NCBI RefSeq assembly: GCF_003337435.1
Contig: NZ_QPJS01000003.1
Coordinates: 124,001-188,000 of the forward strand
Length of the DNA: 64,000 bases
Origin: Schleiferia thermophila
GTDB taxonomy: Bacteria > Bacteroidota > Bacteroidia > Flavobacteriales > Schleiferiaceae
Direction: 5' to 3'
Shown: positions 10,088 to 19,129 of the stretch, one piece after another
Numbering within the stretch: position 1 is the first letter of the stretch
Layout of the letters: every line of letters starts with the position of its first letter
Notes under the pieces: generated by a model
What the model was told of the DNA's origin: nothing
The model's input: only the letters and a program-made list of their open reading frames with translations
The model's database searches: none
Translations under genes and position numbers: made by a program

Positions 10088-10906
10088 TTGAAAAGAGAGT
10101 GGACCACACTAAAAGAGTACGATGAAATACTGTTTGACTTCTACAAAGGAATAGCAAAAATCACCATCAACAGACCCCGATACCGCAACGCTTTTACGCC
10201 AAAAACGGTCAAGGAAATGATCGACGCCATGCACATTTGTCGCGAAAATTCCGATATTTATGTAGTAGTGTTTACCGGAGCAGGAGATAAAGCTTTCTGT
10301 GCAGGAGGCGATCAAAATGTGAAAGGCATAGGCGGATATGTGGATGATAGCGGTGTACCACGTCTCAATGTACTTGATTTGCAGAAGATGATTCGCAGCA
10401 TACCAAAACCTGTAATTGCCATGGTAAATGGATATGCCATTGGTGGGGGGCATGTGCTGCATGTAGTTTGTGATCTGACCATTGCCAGTGAAAACGCCAT
10501 TTTTGGCCAAACCGGCCCTAAAGTTGGAAGCTTCGATGGAGGTTTCGGCTCCTCTTATCTCGCCAGAATTGTAGGGCAGAAAAAAGCCAGGGAGATTTGG
10601 TATCTGTGCAGGCAATATTCTGCCAAGGAAGCATTGGATATGGGTCTGGTAAATTGCGTAGTGCCACATGACCAACTTGAAGACGAAACTGTGAAATGGT
10701 GCGAAGAAATCATGGAGAAAAGCCCGATCGCTCTTCGAATGATAAAAGCAGGTCTTAATGCAGAGCTCGACGGTCAGGCCGGTATCCAGGAGCTTGCAGG
10801 CAACGCCACTTTACTCTACTACTTTACCGAAGAGTCTCAGGAGGGCCGGAAGGCATTTCTCGAAAAAAGAAAACCGGATTTCAAGAAGTTTCCGAAATTT
10901 CCATAA
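10088..10906 (+). CDS. menB: 1,4-dihydroxy-2-naphthoyl-CoA synthase
   Basis: Crotonase-fold enzyme that cyclises O-succinylbenzoyl-CoA in menaquinone biosynthesis. The 272-residue protein has the oxyanion-hole loops ([11 protein letters not shown] and [11 protein letters not shown]) and the MenB signature [19 protein letters not shown]. The glycine in that segment places it with the bicarbonate-dependent (E. coli-like) class rather than the class with a catalytic Asp at that point. The start codon is TTG at 10088: no suitable ATG lies nearby, and the resulting [14 protein letters not shown] matches the family start. No other men gene is in the window. A strong intrinsic terminator follows. 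Confidence 0.95.
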   Translation: MKREWTTLKEYDEILFDFYKGIAKITINRPRYRNAFTPKTVKEMIDAMHICRENSDIYVVVFTGAGDKAFCAGGDQNVKGIGGYVDDSGVPRLNVLDLQKMIRSIPKPVIAMVNGYAIGGGHVLHVVCDLTIASENAIFGQTGPKVGSFDGGFGSSYLARIVGQKKAREIWYLCRQYSAKEALDMGLVNCVVPHDQLEDETVKWCEEIMEKSPIALRMIKAGLNAELDGQAGIQELAGNATLLYYFTEESQEGRKAFLEKRKPDFKKFPKFP

Positions 10907-10936
10907 GGGGTTCATTAGTTTTTCCTTATTTTGTTG

Positions 10937-10970
10937 AGCTCTGAAGTGTTCTGTGCTTCAGAGCTTTTTT
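10937..10970 (+). terminator. Intrinsic terminator after menB
   Basis: Ten-base-pair perfect stem AGCTCTGAAG/CTTCAGAGCT with a 9-nt loop, running directly into T6. It closes the fbp-menB unit. Confidence 0.9.
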
Positions 10971-11052
10971 CTTTGGTTAAAAATCCAGTTGGATTATTGC
11001 GAATGTGAAATTTTGTTATTTTAGCTATGGATTAAAGAGATAAGATTTTCAG

Positions 11053-11439
11053 GTGCTTTTTATTACCCAACATGGAGTTCAGTTTTCCCAAAAGGCAAAA
11101 TTTTTGGCCAGGCTTAAGACTATGGATGGACCGGTCTATGTATTCGACATTCAACTACACGTAGTTAATCACAACAACTACCCGGTAATGCTTACCAGTA
11201 GGCACTATGAAATTATCGATATTTGCAATCAGGTAAGTGAATTATCTGGCGTAGGATTCTTAGGCAATGTGCCGATCATACCTCCCAAAGGTGATTTCTC
11301 TTACCACAATATGCTGTATTTTAGGAGTTTTACAGCCAAGATTAAAGGATATTACACAATAATTTCACAGAGTGATTTTTCTGAATTTCGCATTGATATT
11401 CCTGAGTTTCAATTTTTTGCTGACCATATGCTCAATTGA
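11053..11439 (+). CDS. apaG: ApaG-domain protein
   Basis: 128 residues with a single ApaG (DUF525) immunoglobulin-like fold. Visible family hallmarks are the first strands VYVFDIQLHVVNHN, LTSRHYEIID, the glycine-rich GVGFLGNVPIIPPKGDFSY and the terminal FRIDIPEF. In enterobacteria ApaG is linked to Co2+/Mg2+ tolerance and Ap4A metabolism, while ApaG domains in other proteins mediate partner binding; the role here is unknown. The start is GTG at 11053, which preserves the usual lead-in (ITQHGVQ). It ends one base before the next ATG, so the pair is co-translated. A possible promoter with TATTTTAG at 11017 lies upstream. Confidence 0.85.
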   Translation: MLFITQHGVQFSQKAKFLARLKTMDGPVYVFDIQLHVVNHNNYPVMLTSRHYEIIDICNQVSELSGVGFLGNVPIIPPKGDFSYHNMLYFRSFTAKIKGYYTIISQSDFSEFRIDIPEFQFFADHMLN

Positions 11440-11440
11440 T

Positions 11441-12031
11441 ATGGTCTATTTGGCCATAGCATTGGTGATCTACTATACCCTTCATTCTGTGTTGGCTGCT
11501 GATTTTGTTAAATCTTTGGTACTGAGAAACATTCCACCACATACGTACAGACTGATATACGTTTTGCTGGCTGTAGTTCTTCTGTTCATACCTGTGAAGT
11601 ATTACCTCTTAGCTCCTGACAATTTGATTGCTGAATCAGGACTTTTCGGCAGATTGATTTTTTTTACTTTAACCATAATCTCGCTCAGAATTTCTGCTCT
11701 TTCCTTCAAAAAAGTGAGTTTGACTCAGTTTTTAGGCCTGAGATCATACAGTAGCACTCGCCTTGTGGTCACTGGTGTTTTTCAATTTGTTCGGCATCCA
11801 CTTTATTTGTCAGTGATGTTGATTCTGACGGGTTGGTGTATCGCTGTGCCAAGTCAGAGAAATCTGATGCTACTTACCATTACCCTGGCTTACATATTTA
11901 TCGGCTATACATGGGAAGAGCAAAAGCTCATCCAAGAGTTTGGAGAGGATTACAAAAAATACAAAAATCAGGTACCGGCTTTATTGCCCGTTGATTGGAA
12001 AGGTTTTCTAAAATACGTTTTTGCTGCATGA
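11441..12031 (+). CDS. Membrane methyltransferase of the ICMT/PEMT type
   Basis: 196-residue polytopic membrane protein with about five hydrophobic helices. The C-terminal half carries the isoprenylcysteine carboxyl methyltransferase-like pattern RHPLYLSVMLILTG...EEQKLIQEFGEDYKKY, where the RHP and the Glu-rich helix bind S-adenosylmethionine. NnrU-like and mceA-like proteins share this arrangement, so the acceptor (lipid, quinone or protein) cannot be stated. The ATG at 11441 directly follows the apaG stop; the frame is open back to 11372, but that would place the N-terminus inside apaG. It precedes leuS by 64 bp. Confidence 0.8.
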   Translation: MVYLAIALVIYYTLHSVLAADFVKSLVLRNIPPHTYRLIYVLLAVVLLFIPVKYYLLAPDNLIAESGLFGRLIFFTLTIISLRISALSFKKVSLTQFLGLRSYSSTRLVVTGVFQFVRHPLYLSVMLILTGWCIAVPSQRNLMLLTITLAYIFIGYTWEEQKLIQEFGEDYKKYKNQVPALLPVDWKGFLKYVFAA

Positions 12032-12061
12032 TTGGGTAGATGCTGTTAGTACAGGTGCATC

Positions 12062-12069
12062 TACCTTTG
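12062..12069 (+). promoter_or_regulatory. Candidate -7 element of the leuS promoter
   Basis: TACCTTTG is a perfect match to the Bacteroidota sigma-ABfr -7 consensus TAnnTTTG, ending 26 bases before the leuS ATG. No convincing TTG box sits at the ideal distance, so this is tentative. Confidence 0.45.
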
Positions 12070-12095
12070 TTGCCTGTTAAGATAAATGGCTGTCA

Positions 12096-14879
12096 ATGGA
12101 ATACAACCATAAGGAAATTGAGCGCACATGGTCAAAGTATTGGTCTGAAAATCAATTGTATAAAGTAGTTGAAGACCCAAATTTACCCAAGTTGTACGTT
12201 TTGGACATGTTCCCTTACCCCTCAGGAGCAGGTCTGCATGTGGGTCACCCTCTGGGCTACATAGCCAGTGATATCTATTCCAGATTTATGAGGCACAGAG
12301 GGTTTAATGTGTTGCACCCGATGGGATACGACAGTTTTGGACTGCCAGCTGAACAATATGCTATCGAAACAGGTCAGCATCCTGCCGTTACTACCGAAAA
12401 CAATATAAAGCGCTATCGCAGTCAGCTGGACCTTCTTGGAATGAGCTATGACTGGAGTAGAGAAGTGCGCACTAGCGATCCGAAGTATTACAAATGGACC
12501 CAGTGGATTTTCCTCCAATTTTTCAATTCCTGGTACAATAAAAAAACCAACAAAGCAGAACCTGTCAAAACACTACTACAACATCTGGAGGAATTTGGTA
12601 CAAAAGGTCTGGATGCAGCATGTACACAGCAGCTTTCTTTTACGGCAGAAGAATGGAATACCTGGCCCGAGGAAAAAAAACAGCAGACTTTGCTAAACTA
12701 CAGACTCGCCTACAGGTCAGAAAGTGTTGTAAACTGGTGTCCGGCACTGGGTACTGTACTTGCTAATGATGAGGTAAAAGATGGTTTATCCGAGCGTGGA
12801 GGTTATCCCGTGGTTCAAAAAAAAATGATGCAATGGAGTCTAAGGATCACGGCCTATGCCCAGCGATTGCTCGAAGGGCTGGAGCAAATCGATTGGAGCG
12901 ACTCCATCAAAGAAGCTCAGAGAAATTGGATAGGTCGCAGCGAGGGCGCTATTGTAAATTTTTATACTCCGGATCAGGTCCCGATCAGTATTTTCACTAC
13001 CCGGCCCGATACCATATTCGGGGCTACCTTTATAGTGATGGCTCCTGAGCACGATGCAGTAGACCAGCTGACCACTGACGAATTTAAAAGAGCCGTCGAA
13101 CAGTACCGCGATTACGTAAAATCGCGCAGTGAGCGCGACCGTTTGGCAGATGTAAAGAACGTAACAGGTCAATTTACTGGTAGTTATGTCATTCATCCTT
13201 TTTCTGGTGAAAAAATTCCGGTGTATATCAGCGAATATGTATTAGCCGGCTATGGCACTGGTGCCATCATGGCCGTACCTGGCCATGACAGCCGCGACCA
13301 CCGATTTGCCAAAAAATTTGGACTGCCCATCAAGATGGTCGTAGACCCCGGTAAGCCATGGGATGTAGACGCAGAGACCTATGAAGAAAAAAGCGGTACT
13401 TCAATAAACTCTGAATTTCTATCAGGCCTCCCGGTCGAGGATGCTATTTCCGCCATTATCACAGAAATTGAGCGACGTGGCATCGGACATCGGAAAGTAA
13501 ACTTTCGCCTTCGCGATGCCGTATTTGGCCGTCAGAGGTATTGGGGAGAGCCTATCCCGATTTACTATAAAAACGGGATTCCGTATCCACTGCCAGAAGA
13601 ATTGCTTCCGTTAGAATTGCCACAGGTAGATGCTTATCTGCCCACCGAAGACGGAGACCCTCCTTTGGCAAGGGCTAAAGAATGGTATTATACTGATGAT
13701 GAAGGAAATAAATGGCCGTTGGAAACAACCACAATGCCAGGCTGGGCTGGCTCGAGTTGGTACTTTCTGCGGTACATGGACCCGGCAAACGAAAAAGAGC
13801 CATTCTCGGCTGCAAAGGAAAAATACTGGAAATCTGTTGACCTGTATTTCGGCGGCTCTGAGCATTCTACCGGTCACTTGCTCTATGCCAGATTCTGGCA
13901 TAAATTCTTATTTGACCTCGGATTTGTGACCTCCGACGAACCCTTTGCCAAGCTCATCAACCAGGGCATGATTCAGGGCACCAGTGCTTTTGTATACCGG
14001 GTAAAAGGACAGAAAAAATTTGTGACCTTTTCAAAAAAAGACGCCTATGACACCCAATCGCTCTATGTGGATGTAAATCTGGTTGAAAACGATGTACTCG
14101 ATATAGACGGCTTTAAAAAATGGAGGCCGGAATTCATGGATTTTGAATTTGAAACGGAAGACGATGGGAGTTACAGAGTAGGTCGTGAGATCGAAAAAAT
14201 GTCCAAGTCTAAATACAATGTGGTAAACCCTGACCACATAGTTGAAAAATACGGAGCCGACACGCTCCGCTTGTACGAAATGTTTCTGGGACCTATTGAG
14301 CTATCAAAACCCTGGAATACCGATGGGATTACCGGGGTGTACAATTTTTTGAAAAAATACTGGAGACTGCACTTTGATGAAGCGGGCAACTTCTGTGTAA
14401 AGGATGAAAAACCGACAGATGCAGAGTTGAAAACCCTTCACAAAACGATCAAAAAAGTGACCAATGATCTTCAAAATTTCAGTTACAACACCTGCGTGTC
14501 GGCATTTATGATATGCGTAAATGAATTGACATCCCAAAAGTGCCAAAAACGCGAAGTGCTCCAGCCGCTTTCCGTGCTACTGGCTCCTTTTGCCCCACAC
14601 ATTGCCGAAGAAATTTATCAAAGAATGAACAGCGGTCAATCTGTTCTATTGGCCAGGTGGCCTTCATGGGATGAAAAGTTGCTTGAAGAAGATCATGTGA
14701 TTTATCCGGTGAGTTTCAATGGAAAAACAAGATTTACGCTTTCACTTTCAAAGTCGCTGACAAGTGAGGAAGTCGAAAAGGCAGTATTAGCCGAGCCAAA
14801 AACCGCTAAGTATCTCAACGGAAAAAATCCCAGAAAAATAATTGTTGTTCAAGGAAGAATAATTAACATAGTCATCTGA
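12096..14879 (+). CDS. leuS: Leucyl-tRNA synthetase
   Basis: Class I aminoacyl-tRNA synthetase of 927 residues that charges tRNA-Leu and edits mischarged products. The HIGH-type motif appears as HVGHPLGY (about residues 46-53), the KMSKS loop as [13 protein letters not shown] (about 700), and the CP1 editing domain contains [12 protein letters not shown] and [12 protein letters not shown]. The stretch before KMSKS ([21 protein letters not shown]) is an insertion seen in bacteroidotal enzymes, as far as I recall. The ATG start gives a typical N-terminus. The stop and the lpxD start share a base (TGATG), implying translational coupling with an unrelated envelope gene. Confidence 0.97.
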   Translation: MEYNHKEIERTWSKYWSENQLYKVVEDPNLPKLYVLDMFPYPSGAGLHVGHPLGYIASDIYSRFMRHRGFNVLHPMGYDSFGLPAEQYAIETGQHPAVTTENNIKRYRSQLDLLGMSYDWSREVRTSDPKYYKWTQWIFLQFFNSWYNKKTNKAEPVKTLLQHLEEFGTKGLDAACTQQLSFTAEEWNTWPEEKKQQTLLNYRLAYRSESVVNWCPALGTVLANDEVKDGLSERGGYPVVQKKMMQWSLRITAYAQRLLEGLEQIDWSDSIKEAQRNWIGRSEGAIVNFYTPDQVPISIFTTRPDTIFGATFIVMAPEHDAVDQLTTDEFKRAVEQYRDYVKSRSERDRLADVKNVTGQFTGSYVIHPFSGEKIPVYISEYVLAGYGTGAIMAVPGHDSRDHRFAKKFGLPIKMVVDPGKPWDVDAETYEEKSGTSINSEFLSGLPVEDAISAIITEIERRGIGHRKVNFRLRDAVFGRQRYWGEPIPIYYKNGIPYPLPEELLPLELPQVDAYLPTEDGDPPLARAKEWYYTDDEGNKWPLETTTMPGWAGSSWYFLRYMDPANEKEPFSAAKEKYWKSVDLYFGGSEHSTGHLLYARFWHKFLFDLGFVTSDEPFAKLINQGMIQGTSAFVYRVKGQKKFVTFSKKDAYDTQSLYVDVNLVENDVLDIDGFKKWRPEFMDFEFETEDDGSYRVGREIEKMSKSKYNVVNPDHIVEKYGADTLRLYEMFLGPIELSKPWNTDGITGVYNFLKKYWRLHFDEAGNFCVKDEKPTDAELKTLHKTIKKVTNDLQNFSYNTCVSAFMICVNELTSQKCQKREVLQPLSVLLAPFAPHIAEEIYQRMNSGQSVLLARWPSWDEKLLEEDHVIYPVSFNGKTRFTLSLSKSLTSEEVEKAVLAEPKTAKYLNGKNPRKIIVVQGRIINIVI

Positions 14880-15811
14880 TGAAACTACCCAGACCGTATA
14901 CTGTATCCGAAATAGCCAATCTGCTGAAGTGTAGATATGAAGGCAATAAAGACCAGTTGATTACCGGATTTAATGAAATTCACAGGGTGGAGCCCGGAGA
15001 TATTGTATTTGTGGATCATCCCAAATACTTTGAAAGAGCTCTTACATCGGCCGCTACAGTAATATTGATCAACAAATCGGTGGAAATCCCGCCGGGCAAA
15101 TCATTGTTAATTTCGGAAGATCCCTTCAGAGATTTTAACAGACTTTCATCTTTTTTTAATCCCACCATTTACAACACTACGCCGATTTCTGAAAAGGCAG
15201 TAATAGGTGAAGGAACAGTAATTGAGCCTTTTGTCACTATCGGTGAAAGGGTAGTCATCGGAAAAAATTGCGTACTTCACAGCGGGGTACGGATTTTAAA
15301 CGACACTACTATAGGTGATCATGTCGTCATTCAGGCAAATACCGTGATTGGCTCCCATGCCTTTTACTACAAAAAGCGCCCCGATGGTTATGACAGATTA
15401 CTGAGCTCGGGTGGAGTGCTCATCGGCAATAACGTAGAGATTGGAGCTTGCTGCACCATTGATCGCGGAGTTACTTCATTGACAATCATAGGACAGGGCA
15501 CCAAAATAGACAATCAGGTACAAGTCGGACACGATACCGTGATTGGGAAGAACTGTCTTTTTGCATCGCAGGTAGGTATAGCAGGGTGTGTCAATATAGG
15601 TGATGAAGTGATTTTATGGGGTCAGGTAGGAATCGCTTCCGGATTAAACATCGGCTCTAAAGCTGTTGTTTTAGGGCAATCGGGTGTAACCAAAGACTTA
15701 GAGGGAAATAAAACGTACTTTGGTTCTCCAGCAGAGGATGCGCGCAAAAAATATAAAGAATTAGCTTCCATTCGTGTACTTCCTGAGATAATTGAAAAAT
15801 TGGAAATGTAA
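14879..15811 (+). CDS. lpxD: LpxD-like UDP-3-O-acylglucosamine N-acyltransferase
   Basis: Left-handed parallel beta-helix acyltransferase of 310 residues, probably adding the N-linked acyl chain in lipid A biosynthesis. The N-terminal uridine-binding domain (1-100, with [14 protein letters not shown]) is followed by many hexapeptide repeats ([IV]G.. pattern, about 100-280) and a short helical C-terminus. The likely catalytic His is in [11 protein letters not shown], matching the position of His239 in E. coli LpxD. Bacteroidota often have two LpxD-like genes; this copy sits apart from other lpx genes, directly coupled to leuS, so it could be the second paralogue with a different acyl donor or substrate. 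Confidence 0.85.
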   Translation: MKLPRPYTVSEIANLLKCRYEGNKDQLITGFNEIHRVEPGDIVFVDHPKYFERALTSAATVILINKSVEIPPGKSLLISEDPFRDFNRLSSFFNPTIYNTTPISEKAVIGEGTVIEPFVTIGERVVIGKNCVLHSGVRILNDTTIGDHVVIQANTVIGSHAFYYKKRPDGYDRLLSSGGVLIGNNVEIGACCTIDRGVTSLTIIGQGTKIDNQVQVGHDTVIGKNCLFASQVGIAGCVNIGDEVILWGQVGIASGLNIGSKAVVLGQSGVTKDLEGNKTYFGSPAEDARKKYKELASIRVLPEIIEKLEM

Positions 15812-15828
15812 TGAACTAACTTATCTCA

Positions 15829-15836
15829 TACCTTTG
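15829..15836 (+). promoter_or_regulatory. Candidate -7 element before the lipoprotein gene
   Basis: TACCTTTG, identical to the motif upstream of leuS, ends 26 bases before the ATG at 15863. The spacing to the start codon is the same in both cases, which supports a real promoter. Confidence 0.5.
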
Positions 15837-15862
15837 TCGTTAAATAAAAAAAGTATCTTAGT

Positions 15863-16387
15863 ATGAAAAAGTTAAATCTTCTGTATGTATTCTTTTTGAC
15901 TGCAGCTGTTTTCAGCTGTAAAAAAGACAACGACAACAATCAGCCTCAACAAAAATCTCTTGCAGACGTAATCGTTGGAGGTTGGGAACTCACTAAAATG
16001 GACGTATCGGCCACTGCAATGTTTCTTGGACAACAAGTAAATGTTGTTGGTGTAGGTTCGCAGTTTACTGGGGTTGCTACTTTTAAGGATAACCCAAAGG
16101 AAATCAGTTCTACAGCTGGAGCCAGGGTGGCTGTGAGCATTGAGCTGGGCGGCACTTCTATTCCTTTTGATACCCTGGAATTTGAGAATGTTTTTGACCT
16201 CTATAAATACGCTGTATTGAGCAATCAGCAAGTACGACTTATCGGGCCTGAAAATGATACCATCCTTATGAATGTCAAATCATTCACTGAAAATACCATT
16301 GATATGGAATTTCTTCAAAATATTGAAGATGATGATACAGGTCAGAATGTAGCTACAACTTTTAAGATCAGCGTACGCAAGAAGTAG
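15863..16387 (+). CDS. Small lipoprotein, lipocalin-like
   Basis: 174 residues. A type II signal peptide ends in the lipobox AVFSC, with Cys19 to be lipidated; the following KKDNDNN is a charged stretch of the kind that serves as a surface-export signal in Bacteroidota lipoproteins. The mature part begins with LADVIVGGWELTKM, a typical opening of lipocalin-like/DUF-type beta-barrel lipoproteins (IxGxW), and continues as alternating strands to KISVRKK. Function is unknown; a ligand-binding or stress role would be speculation. It has its own probable promoter and a terminator, so it is a monocistronic unit. Confidence 0.75.
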   Translation: MKKLNLLYVFFLTAAVFSCKKDNDNNQPQQKSLADVIVGGWELTKMDVSATAMFLGQQVNVVGVGSQFTGVATFKDNPKEISSTAGARVAVSIELGGTSIPFDTLEFENVFDLYKYAVLSNQQVRLIGPENDTILMNVKSFTENTIDMEFLQNIEDDDTGQNVATTFKISVRKK

Positions 16388-16415
16388 TTTGCGATCTTGA
16401 CATTTGTTTTTTCTG

Positions 16416-16446
16416 TGCCCGGGTATTGCCGGGCAATTTTTTTTAA
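16416..16446 (+). terminator. Intrinsic terminator after the lipoprotein gene
   Basis: Stem TGCCCGG/CCGGGCA around a 6-nt loop, followed by AA and T9. Convergent with the minus-strand gene ending at 16557. Confidence 0.85.
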
Positions 16447-16556
16447 AAATCGCACACTGATGAATGGAAGATTTTATTTATGAAAAAGTTTTATGGCTCG
16501 CGAATCTTATGAAAATGAATCGCTTAAAGTCAATTTTTGCCTTTTTTCTGTTAATG

Positions 16557-18638
16557 TCAAATTCTCAACAACCAGGCATCTGGAAATTCGGATTTTATAG
16601 AAGCTACATCTGCTTTTGCTTCGCGAAGCGAATTATAGGATTTGTAAACAACTCGGAAGTAGGGGGTTCCGGGCAGTTTTATGATTTCATAGGATGGATT
16701 GATAGCAGCGAAGGCACGAGCATTTTCTTCGCTGGTGAAGGAACCAATTATAACCATCCAGCTTGCGGAAACACTCTTTTTATCAGTGGATATGCCTGAA
16801 GTGGTAGCTGAGGTAGAAGGAATTGTTCCGTTTTGGCCAAAATAATCTCGTCCACGGATAAAAGCCCCATTTCGGGTAAGGACTACGAGTCTGTCGATGA
16901 ATGCTTTTTGGGATATGTAAGGTTTTTCTTGTTGTTCTGCTGCATGTTCCTTTGGGGACGTAAGAGTGGGAAGGGTGCGTGGACTATCAGTGGATTTTGA
17001 TGATGGTGTTGCAACATTTGTGGGTGCTGAAGGGCTTTGTTTTGTTTGTTCCGATTGGGGTAAAGGTGATGGAGACGCTGATGTTTTTGACTCTTTTTCA
17101 GTAGAGGGAACTTGTTGATCTTTTTTGGTCTCTTTTGTAGAATAAGTGGTTGTGCTATCAACGGGTGTTTTCGAAGCCGATTTTTCTGTGGTTCGAGAGT
17201 CTTCATATTCAATTTCATAAGTATTGAAAGCAGAACCAGTGGCGGATGTTGCGGATGTTTTTTGCGAAAGCAACGCCTGCATTTTTCTCACTCCATAGGG
17301 TATGGAAGATTCCTGATAGTCGATGATTTGTGATGAGATGAGAATCTTATTTTCTCGTGAAAAGTCTGGTATTTCAATGCTTCTCTGGACTGTGCTTGTC
17401 CGCTTGGGAAGAGGGCGAGGATTGGTACGGTCGATGCGCTCTTTACGAAGATAGTAGTCGTAGAAGATTTTTTGAAGGAGCGGTTGGTAATATTCCCAGA
17501 AGAATTTTCTGCGATCGTTAAAGTCCTGATTGTTGTAAAAGAGTTTTCGAAGCCAATAAATTCCTTTAAAATAAGAAGAGATATATCCGATTGGATTGTC
17601 ACTGAAATCACCGGCAAAGTAAAATCGCAAATTTTCGGCGGAATCACCGATCACTGCCGGGTAAATTTTGGGGATCTTATAGTACTGGAGAAAACTGTCG
17701 CCACGTTCGTTGGTGTGTACTTTGTAATTGGCTATGACATTGGATTCTGAATACGGTATCACCACATCCTGCCAAAAGGGATATCGAAGAAATTCCGGGA
17801 TTTTATAGTATTCAGCGTATTTTTTCTTGGTATTTATGACCGGTATTTCTGAGATCAGATCTTTTTCTTTAGTCAGTATGAAAACAGTTCCCCATTCGCT
17901 TACGTATGCGATTCCTGGTCCTTTATAGTTCCATCGGTTTTCTTGTGTTTGATCATGAAGTCGAACCATCCATTTAGGGATATCCTGGTTTTTTGCAGTG
18001 TCAAGTTCGGGATAATAGCGAAGTGTCCAGCCTGTGTATCTGAATTGGAACAAGTCTTCAAGTGCCTTTCGCACATCATATGGGGTCGGGGAGGCCACCA
18101 GGTTGAATTCGCCGATCAGGAGCTTTCGTTGTTGAAAAATTTTTTCCATCAAGGTGACTTCTGAAAAGTTAGCTCCTCCATAAATCAGTGAAGAACGTTC
18201 GTTGATATCGCCTTTCAGATACCATTCGTTGGAATACACTCCATAGGCATCTGTGTAGTAAAACATATCGTAATATTGGGAAATGGAATCAAGCTGCTCG
18301 TCAGAATACAACGTGAGGTCTTTTACTTTAAACTGAGGCCTGTTGGTTGGAAAGAAGCCAAAGTAGTCTTGAGAAGCCCGATAGCGAGAAAGATTTTCCT
18401 TTGTAAACCGATTGTAATTGAGCACCCACATCAGGCTCATGTGCTCGTCGTAGGAAGTACGCGACACCGTTTTGTCCAAAATGAAGATTCGCATGGGCTT
18501 TTTAGGCCAGAAGTACCAAGCCAAAAAACTCCACAATGGGGTGAAAATGATCAAAATAACAAAAAGCTTCCGGAAGAAATACTTTCGTCTGGATGGCTTT
18601 TTTTCCTTTTCTGGTTTTGAGGAGGTAGCAGCGCTCAC
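16557..18638 (-). CDS. Membrane-anchored protein of an uncharacterised glutamine-amidotransferase-like family with C-terminal SPOR domain
   Basis: About 693 residues from the GTG at 18638. An N-terminal basic tail is followed by one membrane helix (FFRKLFVILIIFTPLWSFLAW), then a roughly 360-residue extracytoplasmic domain. Its motifs (DYFGFFP, DAYGVY, IYGGANFSE, IGEFNLVASPT, YTGWTLRYYPELD, IYPAVIG, FYFAGDFSDN) match a conserved uncharacterised family I recall from Firmicutes and Bacteroidota. Residues about 440-590 are a Ser/Thr/Pro/Lys-rich linker. The C-terminal 75 residues are a SPOR domain (SWMVIIGSFTSEENARAF...YFRVVYKSY), known to bind denuded septal peptidoglycan. Envelope or septal localisation follows. 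An in-frame ATG at 18719 would add 27 AT-rich Asn/Tyr/Ile/Lys residues that look noncoding. Confidence 0.75.
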   Translation of the reverse strand: MSAATSSKPEKEKKPSRRKYFFRKLFVILIIFTPLWSFLAWYFWPKKPMRIFILDKTVSRTSYDEHMSLMWVLNYNRFTKENLSRYRASQDYFGFFPTNRPQFKVKDLTLYSDEQLDSISQYYDMFYYTDAYGVYSNEWYLKGDINERSSLIYGGANFSEVTLMEKIFQQRKLLIGEFNLVASPTPYDVRKALEDLFQFRYTGWTLRYYPELDTAKNQDIPKWMVRLHDQTQENRWNYKGPGIAYVSEWGTVFILTKEKDLISEIPVINTKKKYAEYYKIPEFLRYPFWQDVVIPYSESNVIANYKVHTNERGDSFLQYYKIPKIYPAVIGDSAENLRFYFAGDFSDNPIGYISSYFKGIYWLRKLFYNNQDFNDRRKFFWEYYQPLLQKIFYDYYLRKERIDRTNPRPLPKRTSTVQRSIEIPDFSRENKILISSQIIDYQESSIPYGVRKMQALLSQKTSATSATGSAFNTYEIEYEDSRTTEKSASKTPVDSTTTYSTKETKKDQQVPSTEKESKTSASPSPLPQSEQTKQSPSAPTNVATPSSKSTDSPRTLPTLTSPKEHAAEQQEKPYISQKAFIDRLVVLTRNGAFIRGRDYFGQNGTIPSTSATTSGISTDKKSVSASWMVIIGSFTSEENARAFAAINPSYEIIKLPGTPYFRVVYKSYNSLREAKADVASIKSEFPDAWLLRI

Positions 18639-18656
18639 TTTGATATATTCTGGGAT

Positions 18657-18673
18657 ACTCAATAGTATTGAGT
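18657..18673. promoter_or_regulatory. Palindrome upstream of the SPOR-protein gene
   Basis: ACTCAAT-AGT-ATTGAGT, a perfect 7-bp inverted repeat, sits 19-35 bases upstream of the GTG proposed as start and is followed on the plus strand by T8. It could be an operator, or an intrinsic terminator for rightward transcription. If translation starts at 18719 it would be coding. Confidence 0.35.
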
Positions 18674-18719
18674 TTTTTTTGATGTAGTAAAAGTTGAAAT
18701 AATAATTTTCAATAATCAA

Positions 18720-19129
18720 TTGTTGATAATCAAGGGAGTAAGACTGAAATTTTTCGGCGATGTACTACATGGATATCAACAATAAATAGATTGCTTGTGG
18801 TATAGAGAAACAGTCTTTGTCAATAAGTTTATAACAAGCACAAAAACAATATTATAAGTCAGTTATTTCAATCCTAAATGTGCGTTGATTAGTGTTAAAA
18901 TAAATGAATTAGGTTAAAATAGATGTACTGATTTCAGTTGATTAAAGGAGCAAGTCTTCTTGGTATCTGCTTCAAAAGCCGGATTGAACATTCTGTTCCT
19001 TTATTTGTGATGTGAGTAAAAATTCAACTTATTCTATTCATATTTGTGTGGTGAAATGCGATTTTTAGATTGGACCTTGGATACAAAATAAGAGAATAGT
19101 GATTGGTAGCCGTTACTACATTTTTAACT
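18720..19129. other. AT-rich divergent intergenic region
   Basis: About 410 bp between divergently transcribed genes. It contains no convincing reading frame or structured RNA. TTTATTTG at 19000-19007 is one base off the -7 consensus and could serve the subtilase gene. Nothing else is recognised. Confidence 0.5.
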
